Shown piece after piece: positions 39,160-51,777 of a stretch of DNA of 64,000 nucleotides. The stretch is taken from NCBI GenBank assembly GCA_009667805.1, contig CM019064.1:379065120-379129119 (forward strand), read 5' to 3'. The notes beneath the pieces are model-generated. The model did not search any database, was not told where the DNA came from, and saw only the letters and a list, made by a program, of their open reading frames with translations. The position numbers and the translations under genes were made by a program. Source of the stretch: Leptobrachium leishanense (taxonomy: Eukaryota > Chordata > Amphibia > Anura > Megophryidae). Position 1 is the stretch's first letter. Each line of letters starts with the position of its first letter.

Positions 39160-41280
39160 ACCTTATTTATTTCAACTGTTAAAAAAAAAAAAAAATTTAA
39201 TACAGATTCCACCCCCCCCCCCCATTGAAACCGATACAGGTTTAATCATCAGGTGAGTTCTAGTGAACTGAAAATTGGGTAGAAATTCTAACCCTAATCA
39301 GGCGCATCCTATAGGTTTCAATGGGGGGGGGGGGGAGGAATCTGTTTTCTTCCAACAGGTTATTTTTTTCACTTGCAGCACAAAGTCTAAGGATTTTTTA
39401 GGCTTCCTAATAGGGCAAATCCTATAGGTTTCAATGGAAAAATAACCCCCTGCCCCTTTTGATCTTTTTCAGTTCATTTTTTTTTTTCCGATGTTTCCTT
39501 TTCGTTATGCTACCACGACTTGAATTTTTGGCCGATTCGTTAATTTGGACAGCTGATTTTTCGTTTTTTTTTGGAAACAAAGAATGTGCTTTACATCTGA
39601 ATAACAAAACAAAATGCACATTTCTAGTCAGTGTAACAATCGGCTGCAAGGCATGAGAAGAGAGTCCGGTAGGATAGCATTCCACTCATGCATAATCGCA
39701 AAACCTTGGTTAATTATTTTTTCCTATACACCTTATGTGTGCGCAAGAGACTGAAGAGGTTATTCACTAACCCCCGACTTGGCTGTGAACTTCAACATTC
39801 GGTGCCAATTCTTCTGTATTTTTCTTGGCAAAGTTTTCGGTCTATAAATATGTAGGAAATCTATTCATGATATCTCAAGGAAAGATGCAGTACTTCATCC
39901 CTTAAGAGCAGATGCACAAGGTCTTTTTGGACGAACGCACTTTATTTCAGACTTTCCATATATTTAATGCCTCGTGTTCAAGAAGTTTAAAGGGACATGC
40001 GTGCTTTGCTAGTGTGCTTTTAAATATGTGCAATGCCTTTTTGAATGAGTCGGTGTCATTCGGCATCATAAAAAGCAAGTAAATCCTTTTTTTTTTTTTT
40101 TTTTTTTCCCCCATTCATATGTACCTGATTTGCTTTTCTTGGTGTTTTCCACACTCCCCTCAGGAGGTACTTTGAGCTAACCAATCGGTGTATAGATAAA
40201 TGCACTGAGCATGTGCGACGGAGTTGCTCCACCTCTCTCCTGCACTGTGAGCCAAGTGGAGGCGGGGCTGAGCGCCATTCCAATCTGTAACTCCTTCCCC
40301 CGTCTCTGCAATGGCTGGGAGTGAAAAACAGAAATCAGTACACCGGGAGAGGGGGGGGGGGGAGCTAAGATGCAGCAAGTAAAGACTGCAAGAAAAAGTG
40401 CAAGAGTGTCTGTGGGAGTTTGAGACGGTATGTAAACCACAAAAGGGTGCAAGTGAGTGAGCAAGCATGAGTGTGTTTTGCTTTCAGATGCAGAGTCGGT
40501 TAATATTCAATTCCTCAGTCTGAGGTCCTGAGCTTGCACAGGGTTTCACGTGCACGGCTTGTGCTAGTTCATGTGAAGCTTTGATGGGTGGGGAATATTC
40601 AGGAAGTGGGAGCTGAAGAAACACCCCTAGATAAGGTGCGTGGCCAGAACAGTTTAAAGAAAGAAAAAAACCTTTTCTTTTACACATTTTTAGACCTATA
40701 GACTAGTATAAAGTTTTAAAGATTGTATAAATGTCAACTACATATTTTTTTCTAGACCTGCATATCCCTTTTAAGTATATTTCCTCAATTGCACAGGCAT
40801 TCTCGAATAACTGAGTATTTAATAACCGTCCCTTTGACGTGAGAGATCTAAACCTACAGCCTAATGTTGCCAACTTTTACGTGAGCTGGCATGCAGGGGC
40901 AGAACTACTGTGGATACCATGGGGCCCAGTGCCCACACTAGACAGTTGGGACACTTGCCTGTGGGGGAGGTAGGCATCACATGCAGCAGGGGGACTGACT
41001 GTTGATCTGGTTTTTCAACCACCGTGTGCAAACATGTTGCATGTTAGCTCTAGTTTTGGGACGGCCCCACCCCAGCCATGGGCTTTGTCGCGCATGCACC
41101 AGATGACGTCAAGCGGGATTCTCCCTCCCTGGCAGGAGAATCTCAGATGCTGGGGTCCTTTTGTACCCCCGTTATCTCTTGAACCATAGGAGTTTTGTTT
41201 TAGTGTCATTGGAAAGGCCAGATCCCCTGATCTTTCCAGGGCTAGAAAACATGACCAGGTTATAAAATAAAATAAGAATT
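39160..41280. other. Intergenic stretch, no gene recognised
   Basis: Homopolymer-rich (A-run 39,180; C-run 39,212; G-run 39,325; T-run 40,088; G-run 40,351). Open frames here lack recognisable domains. Confidence 0.5.
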
Positions 41281-41384
41281 TCTCCAAGCGGCACATTGCT
41301 GCTAGTTTTATTGCTGTGGAGTCAATATTGCGGACCAGGAGGGGTCCATTACATCCGTGCTGTGTCTGTGCAGCAGCACTCTCC

Positions 41385-41740
41385 GTCAAAGTGCTAGGAC
41401 GCGCGTCGACAGAGCTTCAAAGCGCAATCCTCCATAGGAGGATCACGCCTTGCAGTGCTGAACGCACTGTCTGCGCTCAGTGAGGTGGCAGACAGGTGTC
41501 GAGTGGAATGAACATCCACTCTCACGGACGTTCCTTCCGCTCTACAATGACACTCATCTGATCCCCCAACCTGTCCTCAGGTCCCCCTAACAGGCCAGGT
41601 TTGCCAGATATCTGAAGCACTGCACAGGTGATATGATTTGCTGATCAGTGATTGCAGGATGCAGTCTGCATTTCCCCCAAGGAGATCTGCAAAATCTGGC
41701 CTGTTAGTGTTTCCCAAACCTGTCATCAGGACACTCTAAA
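41385..41740. repeat. MITE fragments of two families
   Basis: 41,385-41,560 resembles the inverted 38,731-39,042 MITE (AATCCTCCATAGGAGGAT, GGACGTTCCTTCC). 41,570-41,740 matches the hAT-type MITE at 20,393 (CAGGCCAGGTTTGCCAGATATC, GTGTTTCCCAAACCTGTC), with rearranged ends. Confidence 0.6.
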
Positions 41741-42543
41741 CTCTTCCACTGGCTGCTTATTGCTTGGGGAATGTGACATGTGTCACTTTGGATTTGGGGT
41801 GCGTGGGCATGAATGAGTTTGGGGTGCAGGCATGAGCTTCGTTATTATTTTCATTGCCCTCTTGTGTGCAGAATGTGTTGTAGGAATGCATTGTCTAGTC
41901 TTTGTGATTTAGTTTGAATCTTCTTTCTTTACACACACCTAATTGTATTGCTCTAGCTCAATCTGGATTATGCAAATACTTCATTATCTGTCCAGTGTTT
42001 CTGTGTAATCTGTTATCATAATCAGCATGGTCTTGAAATGTTACATTAATGTTTGATTTCAGTCTGTATGCAATCTAAGATTTAGGTAGATTGTTAAATT
42101 AAACATAATTTGGATTCCACCAAAACCTCCCTTAGAAGATTGTTGTGATTTTGTGTATGTAAATGACCTATGTGTGACTGTATAAATGTCTCAGAAATGG
42201 AACTGGTTTGCTTTTAATCAAACCCAAAAACCACAGATTTACAGCGTTGCCTTATTTCTCAGGGATGCTAGCAGGTTCTGTGTCCCAGTTCTTAAGCGTC
42301 GTCTAAGGACTGGAGGAAGGCATGGGAGTCTGGCTGGGTTAGAATATTGGTCCTGCGAGGAAGCGGCATTGGCAGATGTGACCCTGTTGGGGTACAGAGA
42401 TTTGTCACAGGGAATCTGTCCATTTTTAATTCAGAAGAATGTTTAAGAAACCTACAGTTCCTGTGCTAAGGCAGACTGCATCACTCCAATCAATGTGTTG
42501 CACAGTCTATATGTTCCAGCTCCTTTGTAATAATGTAAGGCTT

Positions 42544-42794
42544 TTAACCCCTTCACTGCTGAGCCATTTCACGTCTTAGAAAAGAAAAATGTGTTTTTCC
42601 TTTTTTTTTTTTTTTTTTTTCTTATGGTCATGTTTTGGTATGATTGGAAAGGCCATGCTCTGGCATTTCTAATGATACCAAACATGACCCTGCTAGCTGA
42701 AAACAGTCGGGAGATATCTGGGTTCAAAGGAACCCTTATCTTTCCTTAGTCAACGAGGACGTTCCCCACACGTCCTCAGCAGTGCAAGGGTTAA
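42544..42794. repeat. MITE with TTAACCCCTTCACTGCTGAG ends
   Basis: Left TTAACCCCTTCACTGCTGAG and right CTCAGCAGTGCAAGGGTTAA are inverted copies. Inner arms GGTCATGTTTGGTAT-like / ATACCAAACATGACC. Non-coding, about 250 bp. Confidence 0.78.
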
Positions 42795-42879
42795 TTGTTG
42801 CACATCCTCTGCGTTCATGTTACATATATTTCCATGAAACATTATTGCTTGGAGTCCTTTTTTTATCTACAGAAAATTA

Positions 42880-43103
42880 CAACTTTAATTTCTCCCAGCG
42901 CTCTGCTGAGACTGCTACTCTGACCAAGGTGACTAAAGGTCACTTCTCCCTGCTGCTTCTTGATCTTTCTGCTGCATTTGACATGGTTGACCACCCTCTC
43001 CTGCTCCTCGTGCTGTGTCAACTTGGCCTCAGTGACGTTGCTCTCTCCTGGTTCTCTTCCGATCTCTCTCTTCGCTCCATCAGTGTCTCTTTCATTCTGG
43101 TGC
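42880..43103 (+). pseudogene. LINE reverse transcriptase fragment
   Basis: Encodes [20 protein letters not shown], then [12 protein letters not shown]. The DLSAAFDxVDH motif A is typical of L2/Rex/CR1-type LINE RTs. A short relic, and the site where the hAT element inserted. Confidence 0.75.
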
Positions 43104-43439
43104 CTCTTCACTAGGGATGAGCTGTTCGGTTCGGAGTTCGGACTGAACTTAGCCTGTTCGGTCTGCTCGTGAACTCCGAACATTTCTGGGTGTTTGACCA
43201 CAATGCACTTTTACACTGGCCTGAAGCTCGTAATTGGCTACAGCCTTGCACCTGACCACAGGTCTGGTGCAAGACAGGTTCAACAGTATGCCAATCATAG
43301 GCTCACAGAGCTAAGTCCCGCAGCACACTAAGGTTTCCACGCACCGCTTCAGCATGCATTTGAGAGATTTCATAGGAGATTGTTGTGTGTTCTTACTGCC
43401 GTCTGCCACGCTACCGAGGGAGGGAGAATCTAATTTCTA

Positions 43440-43735
43440 CCAAATATCTGGGAATTCAGGTGATGTGTGTCTTGTCACTGTGCTAGCAATTATTTTGGGG
43501 ATCACAAATTTCTACAAAACAACATTTGGGAATTGTTATAATCCGTCTGTTCTCACTGGCTGTCACCCATCAGGGGGTCTCACTGATTTTATAGGAGGTT
43601 TCTGAGATTTGTAATCTGTGGCTTCTCACTCCCACCAATCGGGGTCTCACTGATTTATAGGAGGGAATTGTAATCTGTGTCTTGTCACTGGCTATCAGGG
43701 TGTCTCACTGAGTTATACCAGAGTTCTGTAAATCT
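43440..43735 (+). repeat. Degenerate tandem repeats in the hAT 5' region
   Basis: About three imperfect units sharing GGGAATTGTAATCTGTGTCT, TCTCACTGG and GGTCTCACTGATTTATAGGAGG. Followed by an inverted repeat TATACCAGAGTT / AACTCTGGTATA at 43,714-43,772. They may act as subterminal transposase-binding sites, as in other hATs (inference). Confidence 0.6.
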
Positions 43736-43795
43736 TTAAATATATACAGAACTGAGTCAACTCTGGTATAGATTAATCTTTATACATCACTCACC

Positions 43796-44626
43796 ATGTC
43801 TGAAAGGACAGGCAGACGCTCTCAGACACAAATAAGAGGGCAAGCAGCCCCTGTGGCGGGAGGCTGTGCCTCTGGTCGTGGTGCATCCTCTGCAGGGGCA
43901 CGCTTGTCCTTTCTAACTGGTGCTGGCCGTCTTAAGCAGCAGCAACATACAGAGGACTTGGTGGATTGGCTAACCAGGCCATCATCATCCTCCGAGTCCT
44001 CTGCCAGCCAGGCTTCTAGTGCTTTACAGTCCACCTCAGCTGCCAAAGCATCTAATGCAGCCTCCATGTCCACAGCTACTCCTGCCGTAGCCTCGCGGCA
44101 GCAAGTACAGTGCTCTGATTATACTCCCTTCCTCAACCTCAGAGATTTAATCAACCTAGAGGAAGGGGGTGCCAGTGATGACACACAAATAACTGGCACT
44201 CATGTTGCCCCAGCAGCTGCAGCATACTGCCAAGTTGGCTCCAGTGACGAGGAGATAGGGGGTGAAGATGACATTGATGATGAGGTCACTGACTCCACCT
44301 GGGTTCCTGATCGAACAGCGGAATCAAGTGAGGAGGAGGCACAGCAAACACGAGGCACAACATCTTCTATGACCAACCGTAGCACTAGCCAGTCGAAGGC
44401 ATCACATGTCAGAGCTGCTCCGGTGCAGAGCGCTGTTGTCTCAAAGCACACATGCGCTGTTGTCTGGGAGTTCTTTAAGAAATGTGCAGCAGAGCGCACC
44501 GTTGCTATTTGTAATCTGTCAGATGAGGCTGAAGCGTGGGAAAGACACCGGACACTTGGGTACCACGTGCTTGAGGCGACATATGAACACCCGCTACACA
44601 TCCCGTTGGCGCAAAACTTTGCGTAG
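43796..44626 (+). pseudogene. hAT transposase N-terminal part
   Basis: 276-residue frame: Ser/Ala/Glu-rich disordered start (residues 1-200) with acidic tract EEIGGEDDIDDEV, then KHTCAVVWEFFKKC...TVAICNL (about 215-243), which looks like a degenerate BED-type zinc finger lacking its full Cys/His set. The frame ends early (AQNFA) and coding homology resumes in other frames from 44,700. The BED finger would bind the transposon ends. Confidence 0.7.
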
Positions 44627-44749
44627 GTCCTCCTCCTCATCTATCTCTACCCCCCCACTGTATGTCCTGCCATGTCATTGCCTACAACCTCCACTGACGG
44701 ATGATGCTACAGTAATGGATGTACCCAGGTCCTTCCTCACAATGTGACA

Positions 44750-46906
44750 TCATCCCATCAGCTGAAGATTTGCGCAGTCAGATTACGTTGCCGCAGCTGC
44801 TGCAGCGTAAGAAAAAATATAGTCCCAACCATCCCCAAGCACAGGGTCTAAATGCCAGCTTGGCAAAATTACTCGCATTGCAGCTGCTGCCTTTCCAGCT
44901 GGTGGACTCTGCTCCCTTCCGTGAATGTGCTGTATCACAGTTGCAGGTTCCAAAACGCCATTCCTTTTCACGCTAGGCCATTCCAGCACTATACCAGCAC
45001 GTGGAAGACAATGTTATCCAGTCATTGGGAAAGGCAGTCAGCAACAAGGTGCATGTGACTTCAGACACGTGGTCCAGCAAGCATGGACAGGGTCGTTACA
45101 TTTCCTTCACGGCACACTGGGTAACTCTGATTGCAGCTGGGAAGGATCCAAGATTGGGCTCTGTGCTGGAGCTTGTTCATCCACCACGCCTCCAGAAAGC
45201 TGCTTGTATGAGGTCTGTCTGCTTCATCAACACCTCTCCCTCTTCCTCCTCCTCCTTCTCTGTCTCTGGCGAAGTGGCAGTTAAACCGACGCCTGACAGG
45301 GTCTACGCAATGGCTCAAGCAAAAAGCCATACTGTGCTAGAGCTGGTTTGTTTAGGGGACAGGAGCCACACTGGGCCAGAAATTCTGTCAGCTCTGCAGG
45401 GCCAGGTGCAGAGATGGTTAACACCATGCCAGCTTCAGCCGGGAATGATCGTCTGTGATAATGGCAGCAACCTTCTCTCCACCCTACCCAAGGGTAAATT
45501 GACGCATGTACCATGCCTAACACACGCCCTAAATCTAGTGGTACAGCATTTCCTAACCAAGTACCCAGGGCTGGCAGAGCTTCTCAGCCAGGCCAGAAAA
45601 GTCTGCAGCCACTTCAGACGGTCATTCCCAGCAAGCGTTCGCCTGGCAGAAATTCAAAGCGAATTCCACCTTCCCACAAACCGTCTGATCTGTGACATGC
45701 CCACCAGGTGGAACTCGACATTAGCAATGCTGCAGCATCTACACAAGCAGCAGAGGGCCATCAAGGACAGGTTCAGGTCAACTTGTTTTACCCCCCCCCC
45801 CCGCAGTGGCTGATGATCAAGGATGCATGCACTGTACTGTCACCATTTGAGGAGGCAACGAGGATGGTGAGCAGGGACCATGCATGCATCAGTGACACAA
45901 TTCCTTTAGTGTTCCTGCTGGAGCACACTCTGCAGGGAATTATAGATGTGGCTCTAGAGGCAGAGCAGCGGGAGGAAGAGGATGCCTTCCCTAGCTCTCA
46001 AGGCCCCAGTCTTTCCGCAGACAGCATTCCAGCGGGTCCTACTCAGATCAGACAGGAGGATGATGATGAGGAGGAGGAGGAATATTTAAGTAGTGGGGGC
46101 AATGAAGGTGGGGATTCCTCAAGGGAGGGTTTCGTGTGCCCCTCAAGGGCTAGTGTGTGGCTGGGAGGAGGACGTGCATGATGGGGTCACCCTAATTGAC
46201 CAGGAAGACTCGGAAGCTAATGCCACCTCCAACCTACGCTGCATGGGCTCCCTTATAATGCAAAGCCTGCTGAAGGACCCTAGGATTCGTGCTATCAAGG
46301 AGAGGGATCATTACTGGTTGGCAACCCTTCTTGATCCACGATACAAGGGTAAAGTTGCAGAGCTCATCCTGCCCGCACAGAGGGAGCACAGGATGAAAAA
46401 ACTTTAGGACGCTCTAAAGCGACACTTGGTAACCTACCAGTGCCTGGAAAGGTGTTACACAAGTGATGACACACGTACTTCTGAGGCTGCGGATGATCAG
46501 AGGAATAGTGGTGAAGGCCAGGGCCACTTGACTGATGCATTTTTTTTTTTTTTTTTTAGTCCACGACGCCCAGGGACATCAAATGTAGGCACCCATTGCC
46601 AGCTTCTTCACCATATGGTGCAGGACTACCTAGGGGCAAGGGCAGACCTGGATACCTTTCCAGCAGATGATCCACTGGGTGTTGAGATTGGATCACTGGC
46701 CAGAACTTAGCCAATATGCTATGCAGCTACTAGGTTGCCCTTCATCCAGCGTGCTTTCTGAAAGGACGTTCAGTGCCACTGGAGGTTTTGTCACAGACAA
46801 AAGAGTGCGTCTCTCCACCGACTCTGTACACCGGCTGACATTTATAAAAATGAATCTGTCCTGGATCAGCAGTTATCAATCCCCTGATGCTGACTTAACG
46901 GAATAG
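44750..46906 (+). pseudogene. hAT transposase catalytic and dimerisation domains, frameshifted
   Basis: Several frames join into one hAT transposase. 45,001-45,813: VTSDTWSSKHGQGRYISFTA, MIVCDNGSNLL, PCLTHALNLVVQ, MPTRWNSTLAML (RNase-H-like core). 46,093-46,407: DHYWLATLLDPRYKGKVAEL. 46,667-46,906: CPSSSVLSERTFSATGG and TFIKMNLSW (C-terminal dimerisation helix). Breaks fall at a C-run (45,790) and a T-run (46,541). Members of this group cut at the ends and make 8-bp duplications. The second copy from 62,495 is clearly related. Confidence 0.88.
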
Positions 46907-47020
46907 ATCGGGGATGTCTTCTGCATTCACAAAACCTCCAGCACTGAACTCTTCCCCAATACCACAAAAGGGTTACGGTGTGAATGCACTTGCTGCCATG
47001 AAAGGCACAATATTTGGCAG

Positions 47021-48741
47021 AAGGTAAAAAGCGAAACCATACGGCGCATCCAAATCGGTTAATAAGTTAATAGACGTATAAAATATGCGGGAGGGAGGAA
47101 GTGATTAATACCATTAAAAGTGTCTTCTAAAACATCATTTAAAGTGCATGAGATAAAATCCAGGATCAAAGTCCAATGTGCAAAAAAAGTGCTCAAGTGT
47201 GTAACAGTTCAATACTCAAAGTAATGATAAGGGAAGATGTGTCGATCTTCTCCAAAGTGCTGGTGTCGAATTCTTTTATTCGTCAGTGTCCCTCAAAGAA
47301 AACACATCATAGAAAAATGATAGTGCAATGGTTAGTGCAAAATTGATCAAATTAATAAAACCAAAATTTAGACCACTCACATTTTTGGGAGCCTACAGAA
47401 TCCCGGCTCAAGGAAGAAGAGCTTGCGGCCAAATATAGGGTGACACTTCCCTTCTTTCTGCCCGTAATGGATGCGGTTCTAGAGCCCCACAGTATCAGGC
47501 TCAATGGGTATGACTTTGGGCTCTCTTAAAGGTGGAGACCCAGACCGTTTTATCTCGGCAGCAGTTGATCCATGTATCCAAGGAAAAATCGGAGAAAAAT
47601 GGCGAATGTGGAATTACAAACCAAAATATTTATTTGGAACAAGTAATAAAAAGGTAGGACAAGGTCTACCGAGACGCGTTTCGGCTTAAAAAAGCCTTCC
47701 TCAGTCGGTATAAGAACTTAATAATGTCCATAAACCGTGTAAAAGTGAGAGTAAGAAAAAAAGTGTCCTCTTTTATAGTGCATCATGATGGTGTCTCTTC
47801 CGGCCACGCTGGCAGAGTGTCCGCTTCCTACTTCCGGTCACTCAACTTCCGATCGTTCGGATTTACCCAGTGATGCTTAGCGGTAAATACGAACTTTCAA
47901 CGAAAAAATTACGGCAAATCGACGATCGCAATGACTGCGGACTCTTTAAATCGATTTAATATCCGAAAACTATTGTAAACGAAAGTATAATTTACATAAA
48001 ATTCGAAGATAAAGGATCAAAACGGTATTTTGCTTCGTATGGTGTAACTATAGGTGAACCGGAAGTAAACAAGGAAATTTACCCAGTAAGGCCTTGCGGT
48101 AAGTTTCGGTTTCGATTTCATCCATACATATAATACAACAAAAAATTGGTCTCAATTCGTCCAGAAGCATGGTCTTTTTACATATAGTACATAAAATCGG
48201 TTAAAATCCTGAACGCATAATGAACGAAAATACAGTGTATAAAAAATACGAAAATAAAAAGCAGGCGACATTTATATAATCTCGACATAGGTTAACACAA
48301 AGTAAACAAGACGATTTTATCCAGTAAAGCCTTGCGGCATGTTTCAATTTAAAAGCATGATCTTTCTACACTCGACCTGTTAGATCGATAAATACCCGAA
48401 CGAGTAAAGAACGAACAATACACGAAAATGTAATCGATATAAAAAATCGAAAATAAAAAAATGAAGATAATCGGGCAGCATTTGGTGCTTCATATAATCT
48501 AGCGGTTAATAGATAGTTGGTATTTTTATTTTTACCTAGTGAAGCCTTGCGGTTTCGATTTCATCTGTATATATAGCTAAAAATCTAAATTTCATTAGAA
48601 GCAACAGCGATGGGGAACAGGATAACAGTATCAGGAGGCTATTAAAATACATGTCGAATAAAAAGTCTATTAAATAGTCTAAAAAATAAATAAATATAAG
48701 TATAAAAATGTGGAGGGGGATATTAAAACAGTAGTAATATA
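47021..48741 (-). repeat. Penelope left inverted arm
   Basis: Complement of 49,822-51,599. The shared landmarks run symmetrically: CGGCGCATCCAAATCGG, AGATGTGTCGATCTTC, CAGACCGTTTTATCTCGGC, CGCTGTTGC complement, ending at ATATATAT next to the ORF. The two arms differ by small indels, for example a TTTA microsatellite expansion at 51,004-51,035 in the right arm only. Confidence 0.92.
47667..47710 (-). ncRNA. Hammerhead-ribozyme-like motif, left arm
   Basis: Minus-strand copy of the motif described for 50,884-50,927; all 44 positions are retained. Confidence 0.65.
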
Positions 48742-48743
48742 TA

Positions 48744-49685
48744 TCTGAGGTCGATTGTAATAGCTTTATAGAGCGTAGGAGCTGCCACCTACCTCAATGG
48801 CTGAATGCCGTTCCGAAAGGACAATTCCTACGAATGAAAAGGAATTGCACGAATATTTCTGACTTTGACACTCAGTCAACAAAATTACACTCAGATTTCG
48901 TTGAGAAAGGGTATAATACGCAAATCTTGGAAAATACTAGAATGAAGGTTAGACAAATGGAGAGATTGGATCTATTGAAGAAGAAGAAAGAGAACTTAAC
49001 ATCAAGAACTATGGAGGGCGTACCGTTCATATTTTCGTATAATCCCCTTAATAAGGAGATTAGAAAGAGCATTAAGAAACATTGGCCGATTTTACAAAAG
49101 GACCCCATGTTGGGAGGCATTCTCCCAACGATACCACGTATTATATGTAGAGGGGTGAGGAACCTGAAGATTGAACTCACGCATAAAGTGGGAAACAAGA
49201 AAACAATTAATTACTTTGGGGTACAAGCGGGTTTTCACCAATGTGGAAATTGCCTAAATTGTAGAAATACTAAAAATAAAAAACAAATAATAACAGAAAT
49301 TGAAAGGAATGGTGAGAAAATTAAACTCAAAGGAGTAATGACATGTTTTTCTAAGAACGTTATATATGTTCTGACTTGCCCTTGCGGACTTAAATATGTG
49401 GGACGTACCACACGACCTCTCAACATACGTATACAGGAACGTGTACGAAACATTAAAAAAGGGTTTGATAAGCATAGTGTATCACTACACTTTAAATTAA
49501 AAAATGGTCAGCATCCAGAGGGTCTCTTATTTATGGCAGTTCAAAAATTAGAACCTTTCTGGAGAGGTGGTAGTCTGGAGAAACGATTAGGAAAAGAAGA
49601 AATGAGGTGGATTTTTTTAATGAATACACTTCAGCCTCACGGACTAAATTCAGACTTTGAGCTGTGCCACTTCCTCAATGATTAG
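48744..49685 (+). pseudogene. Penelope ORF, 5'-truncated: RT end plus GIY-YIG endonuclease
   Basis: Open from the arm junction (48,744) to the stop at 49,685, 313 residues; the first ATG is at 48,834. The start resembles the post-catalytic RT region (LPQWLNAVPKGQFLRMKRNC). Numbered from that ATG: KHWPILQKD (82-90), a Cys cluster C137-x2-C140-x2-C143, then the endonuclease core VIYVLTC (176-182), KYVGRTTRPLNIRIQE (187-202), the histidine in KHSVSLHF, and a candidate catalytic glutamate in EEMRWIFLMNTL. Penelope proteins need an upstream RT palm with the YADD-type motif, which is absent here. The frame itself is intact. Confidence 0.92.
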
Positions 49686-49821
49686 ATTCTATCTATATCC
49701 TCCCCTCTTTTAATATCAGGTTGCCATTCCTTTATGATTGTTATAATTAGATCTTCGCCCTCCTTTCAGTTTGCCCATTCTATATTAGATCCTAAATAGC
49801 CCCTTTTTAGCCTATGATATA

Positions 49822-51599
49822 TATTACTACTGTTTTAATATCCCCCTCCACATTTTTATACTTATATTTATTTATTTTTTAGACTATTTAATAGACTTTT
49901 TATTCGACATGTATTTTAATAGCCTCCTGATACTGTTATCCTGTTCCCCATCGCTGTTGCTTCTAATGAAATTTAGATTTTTAGCTATATATATACAGAT
50001 GAAATCGAAACCGCAAGGCTTCACTAGGTAAAAATACCAACTATCTATTAACCGCTAGATTATATGAAGCACCAAATGCTGCCCGATTATCTTAATTTTT
50101 TTATTTCCGATTTTCTTTTTTTTTTTCTTTTTTTTTACGTCTATTACATTTTCGTGTATTGTTCGTTCTTTACTCGTTCGGGTATTTATCGATCTAACAG
50201 GTCGAGTGTAGAAAGATCATGCTTTTAAATTGAAACATGCCGCAAGGCTTTACTGGGTAAAATCGTCTTGTTTACTTTGTGTTAACCTATGTCGAGATTA
50301 TATAAATGTCGCCTGCTTTTTATTTTCGTATTTTTTTATACACTGTATTTTCGTTCATTATGCGTTCGGATTTTAACCGATTTTTATGTACTATATGTAA
50401 AAAGACCATGCTTCTGGACGAACTGAGACCAATTTTTTGTTGTGTTATATGTATGGATGAAATCGAAACCGAAACTTACCGCAAGGCCTTACTGGGTAAA
50501 TTTCCTTGTTTACTTCCGGTTCACCTATAGTTACACCATACGAAGCAAAATACCGTTTTGATCCTTTATCTTCGAATTTTATGTAAGTTTTATACTTTCG
50601 TTTACTGTTCGTTTTTAATAGTTTTCGGATATTAATCGATTTAAAGAGTCCGCAGTCATTGCGATCGTCGATTTTGCCATAATTTTTTCTTTGAAAGTTC
50701 GTATTTACCGCTAAGCATCACTGGGTAAATCCGAACGATCGGAAGTCGAGTGACCGGAAGTAGGAAGCGGACACTCTGCCAGAGTGGCCGGAAGAGACAC
50801 CATCATGATGCACTATAAAAGAGGACACTTTTTTTCTTACTCTCACTTTTACACTGTTTTTTATGGACATTATTAAGTTCTTATACCGACTGAGGAAGGC
50901 TTTTTTAAGCCGAAACGCGTCTCGGTAGACCTTGTCCTACCTTTTTATTACTTGTTCCAAATAAATATTTTGGTTTGTAATTCCACATTCGCCATTTTTC
51001 TCCTATTTATTTATTTATTTATTTATTTATTTTTTCCTTGGATACATGGATCAACTGCCGCCGAGATAAAACGGTCTGGGTCTCCACCTTTAAGAGAGCC
51101 CAAAGTCATACCCATTGAGCCTGATACTGTGGGGCTCTAGAACCGCATCCATTATGGGCAGAAAGAAGGGAAGGGTCACCCTATATTTGGCCGCAAGCTC
51201 TTCTTCCTTGAGCCGGGATTCTGTAGGCTCCCACAAATGTGAGTGGTCTAAATTTTGGTTTTATTAATTTGATCAATTTTGCACTAACCATCTGCACTAT
51301 CATTTTTCTATGATGTGTTTTCTTTGAGGGACACTGACGAATAAAAGAATTCGACACCAGCACTTTGGAGAAGATCGACACATCTTCCCTTATCATTACT
51401 TTGAGTATTGAACTGTTACACACTTGAGCACTTTTTTTGCACATTGGACTTTGATCCTGGATTTTATCTCATGCACTTTAAATGATGTTTTATAAGACAC
51501 TTTTAATGGTATTAATCACTTCCTCCCTCCAGCATATTTTATACGTCTATTAACTTATTAACCGATTTGGATGCGCCGTATGGTTTCGCTTTTTACCTT
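49822..51599 (+). repeat. Penelope right inverted arm (sense orientation)
   Basis: Mirror of 47,021-48,741. It follows a 136-bp unique segment after the ORF stop. In the sense orientation of the element, so it probably represents the genuine 3' LTR-like region. Confidence 0.92.
50884..50927 (+). ncRNA. Hammerhead-ribozyme-like motif, right arm
   Basis: Stem I TACCGA (50,884-50,889) pairs with TCGGTA (50,922-50,927). Core CTGAGGA (50,890-50,896) fits CUGANGA, followed by one extra A. Stem II GGCTT-TTTT-AAGCC (50,898-50,911). Core GAAA (50,912-50,915). A tiny stem III ACGCGT is followed by C921, the expected cleavage position. Type I hammerheads with very short stem III are known from Penelope-like elements. 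The extra A after the core is non-canonical and may weaken activity. Confidence 0.7.
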
Positions 51600-51777
51600 T
51601 GTCCTTTTTGACACATATTTTGGTTGTTTTATATGTGTTCTACCATACTATAGGCAGCATTTGACTATTTATTAGCACCTACTTAGCACTTTAACTGAAT
51701 ATTTAATTAACAGGCGCCCACACTGTATAATTAAATATATATATATATATATATCTCTCCTATTCACAATATTTGGC

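Larger units (their letters stand above)
47019..51764 (+). mobile_element. Penelope-like element with inverted arms
   Basis: Inserted in the hAT 3' region between a 13-bp direct repeat CACAATATTTGGC (47,006-47,018 and 51,765-51,777). Left arm 47,021-48,741 is the reverse complement of right arm 49,822-51,599; the unique core (48,742-49,821) holds the end of the Penelope ORF. The right side continues to an AT microsatellite at 51,733-51,753. Penelope elements often show inverted, truncated copies of their long-terminal-repeat-like ends. Each arm carries a hammerhead-like motif. Confidence 0.92.

Noticed and set aside
40160..40468. Overlapping minus-strand frames of about 100 codons
   Set aside because: No recognisable domains. 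Two frames overlap over the same G/C-run-rich sequence, with no splice or promoter evidence.
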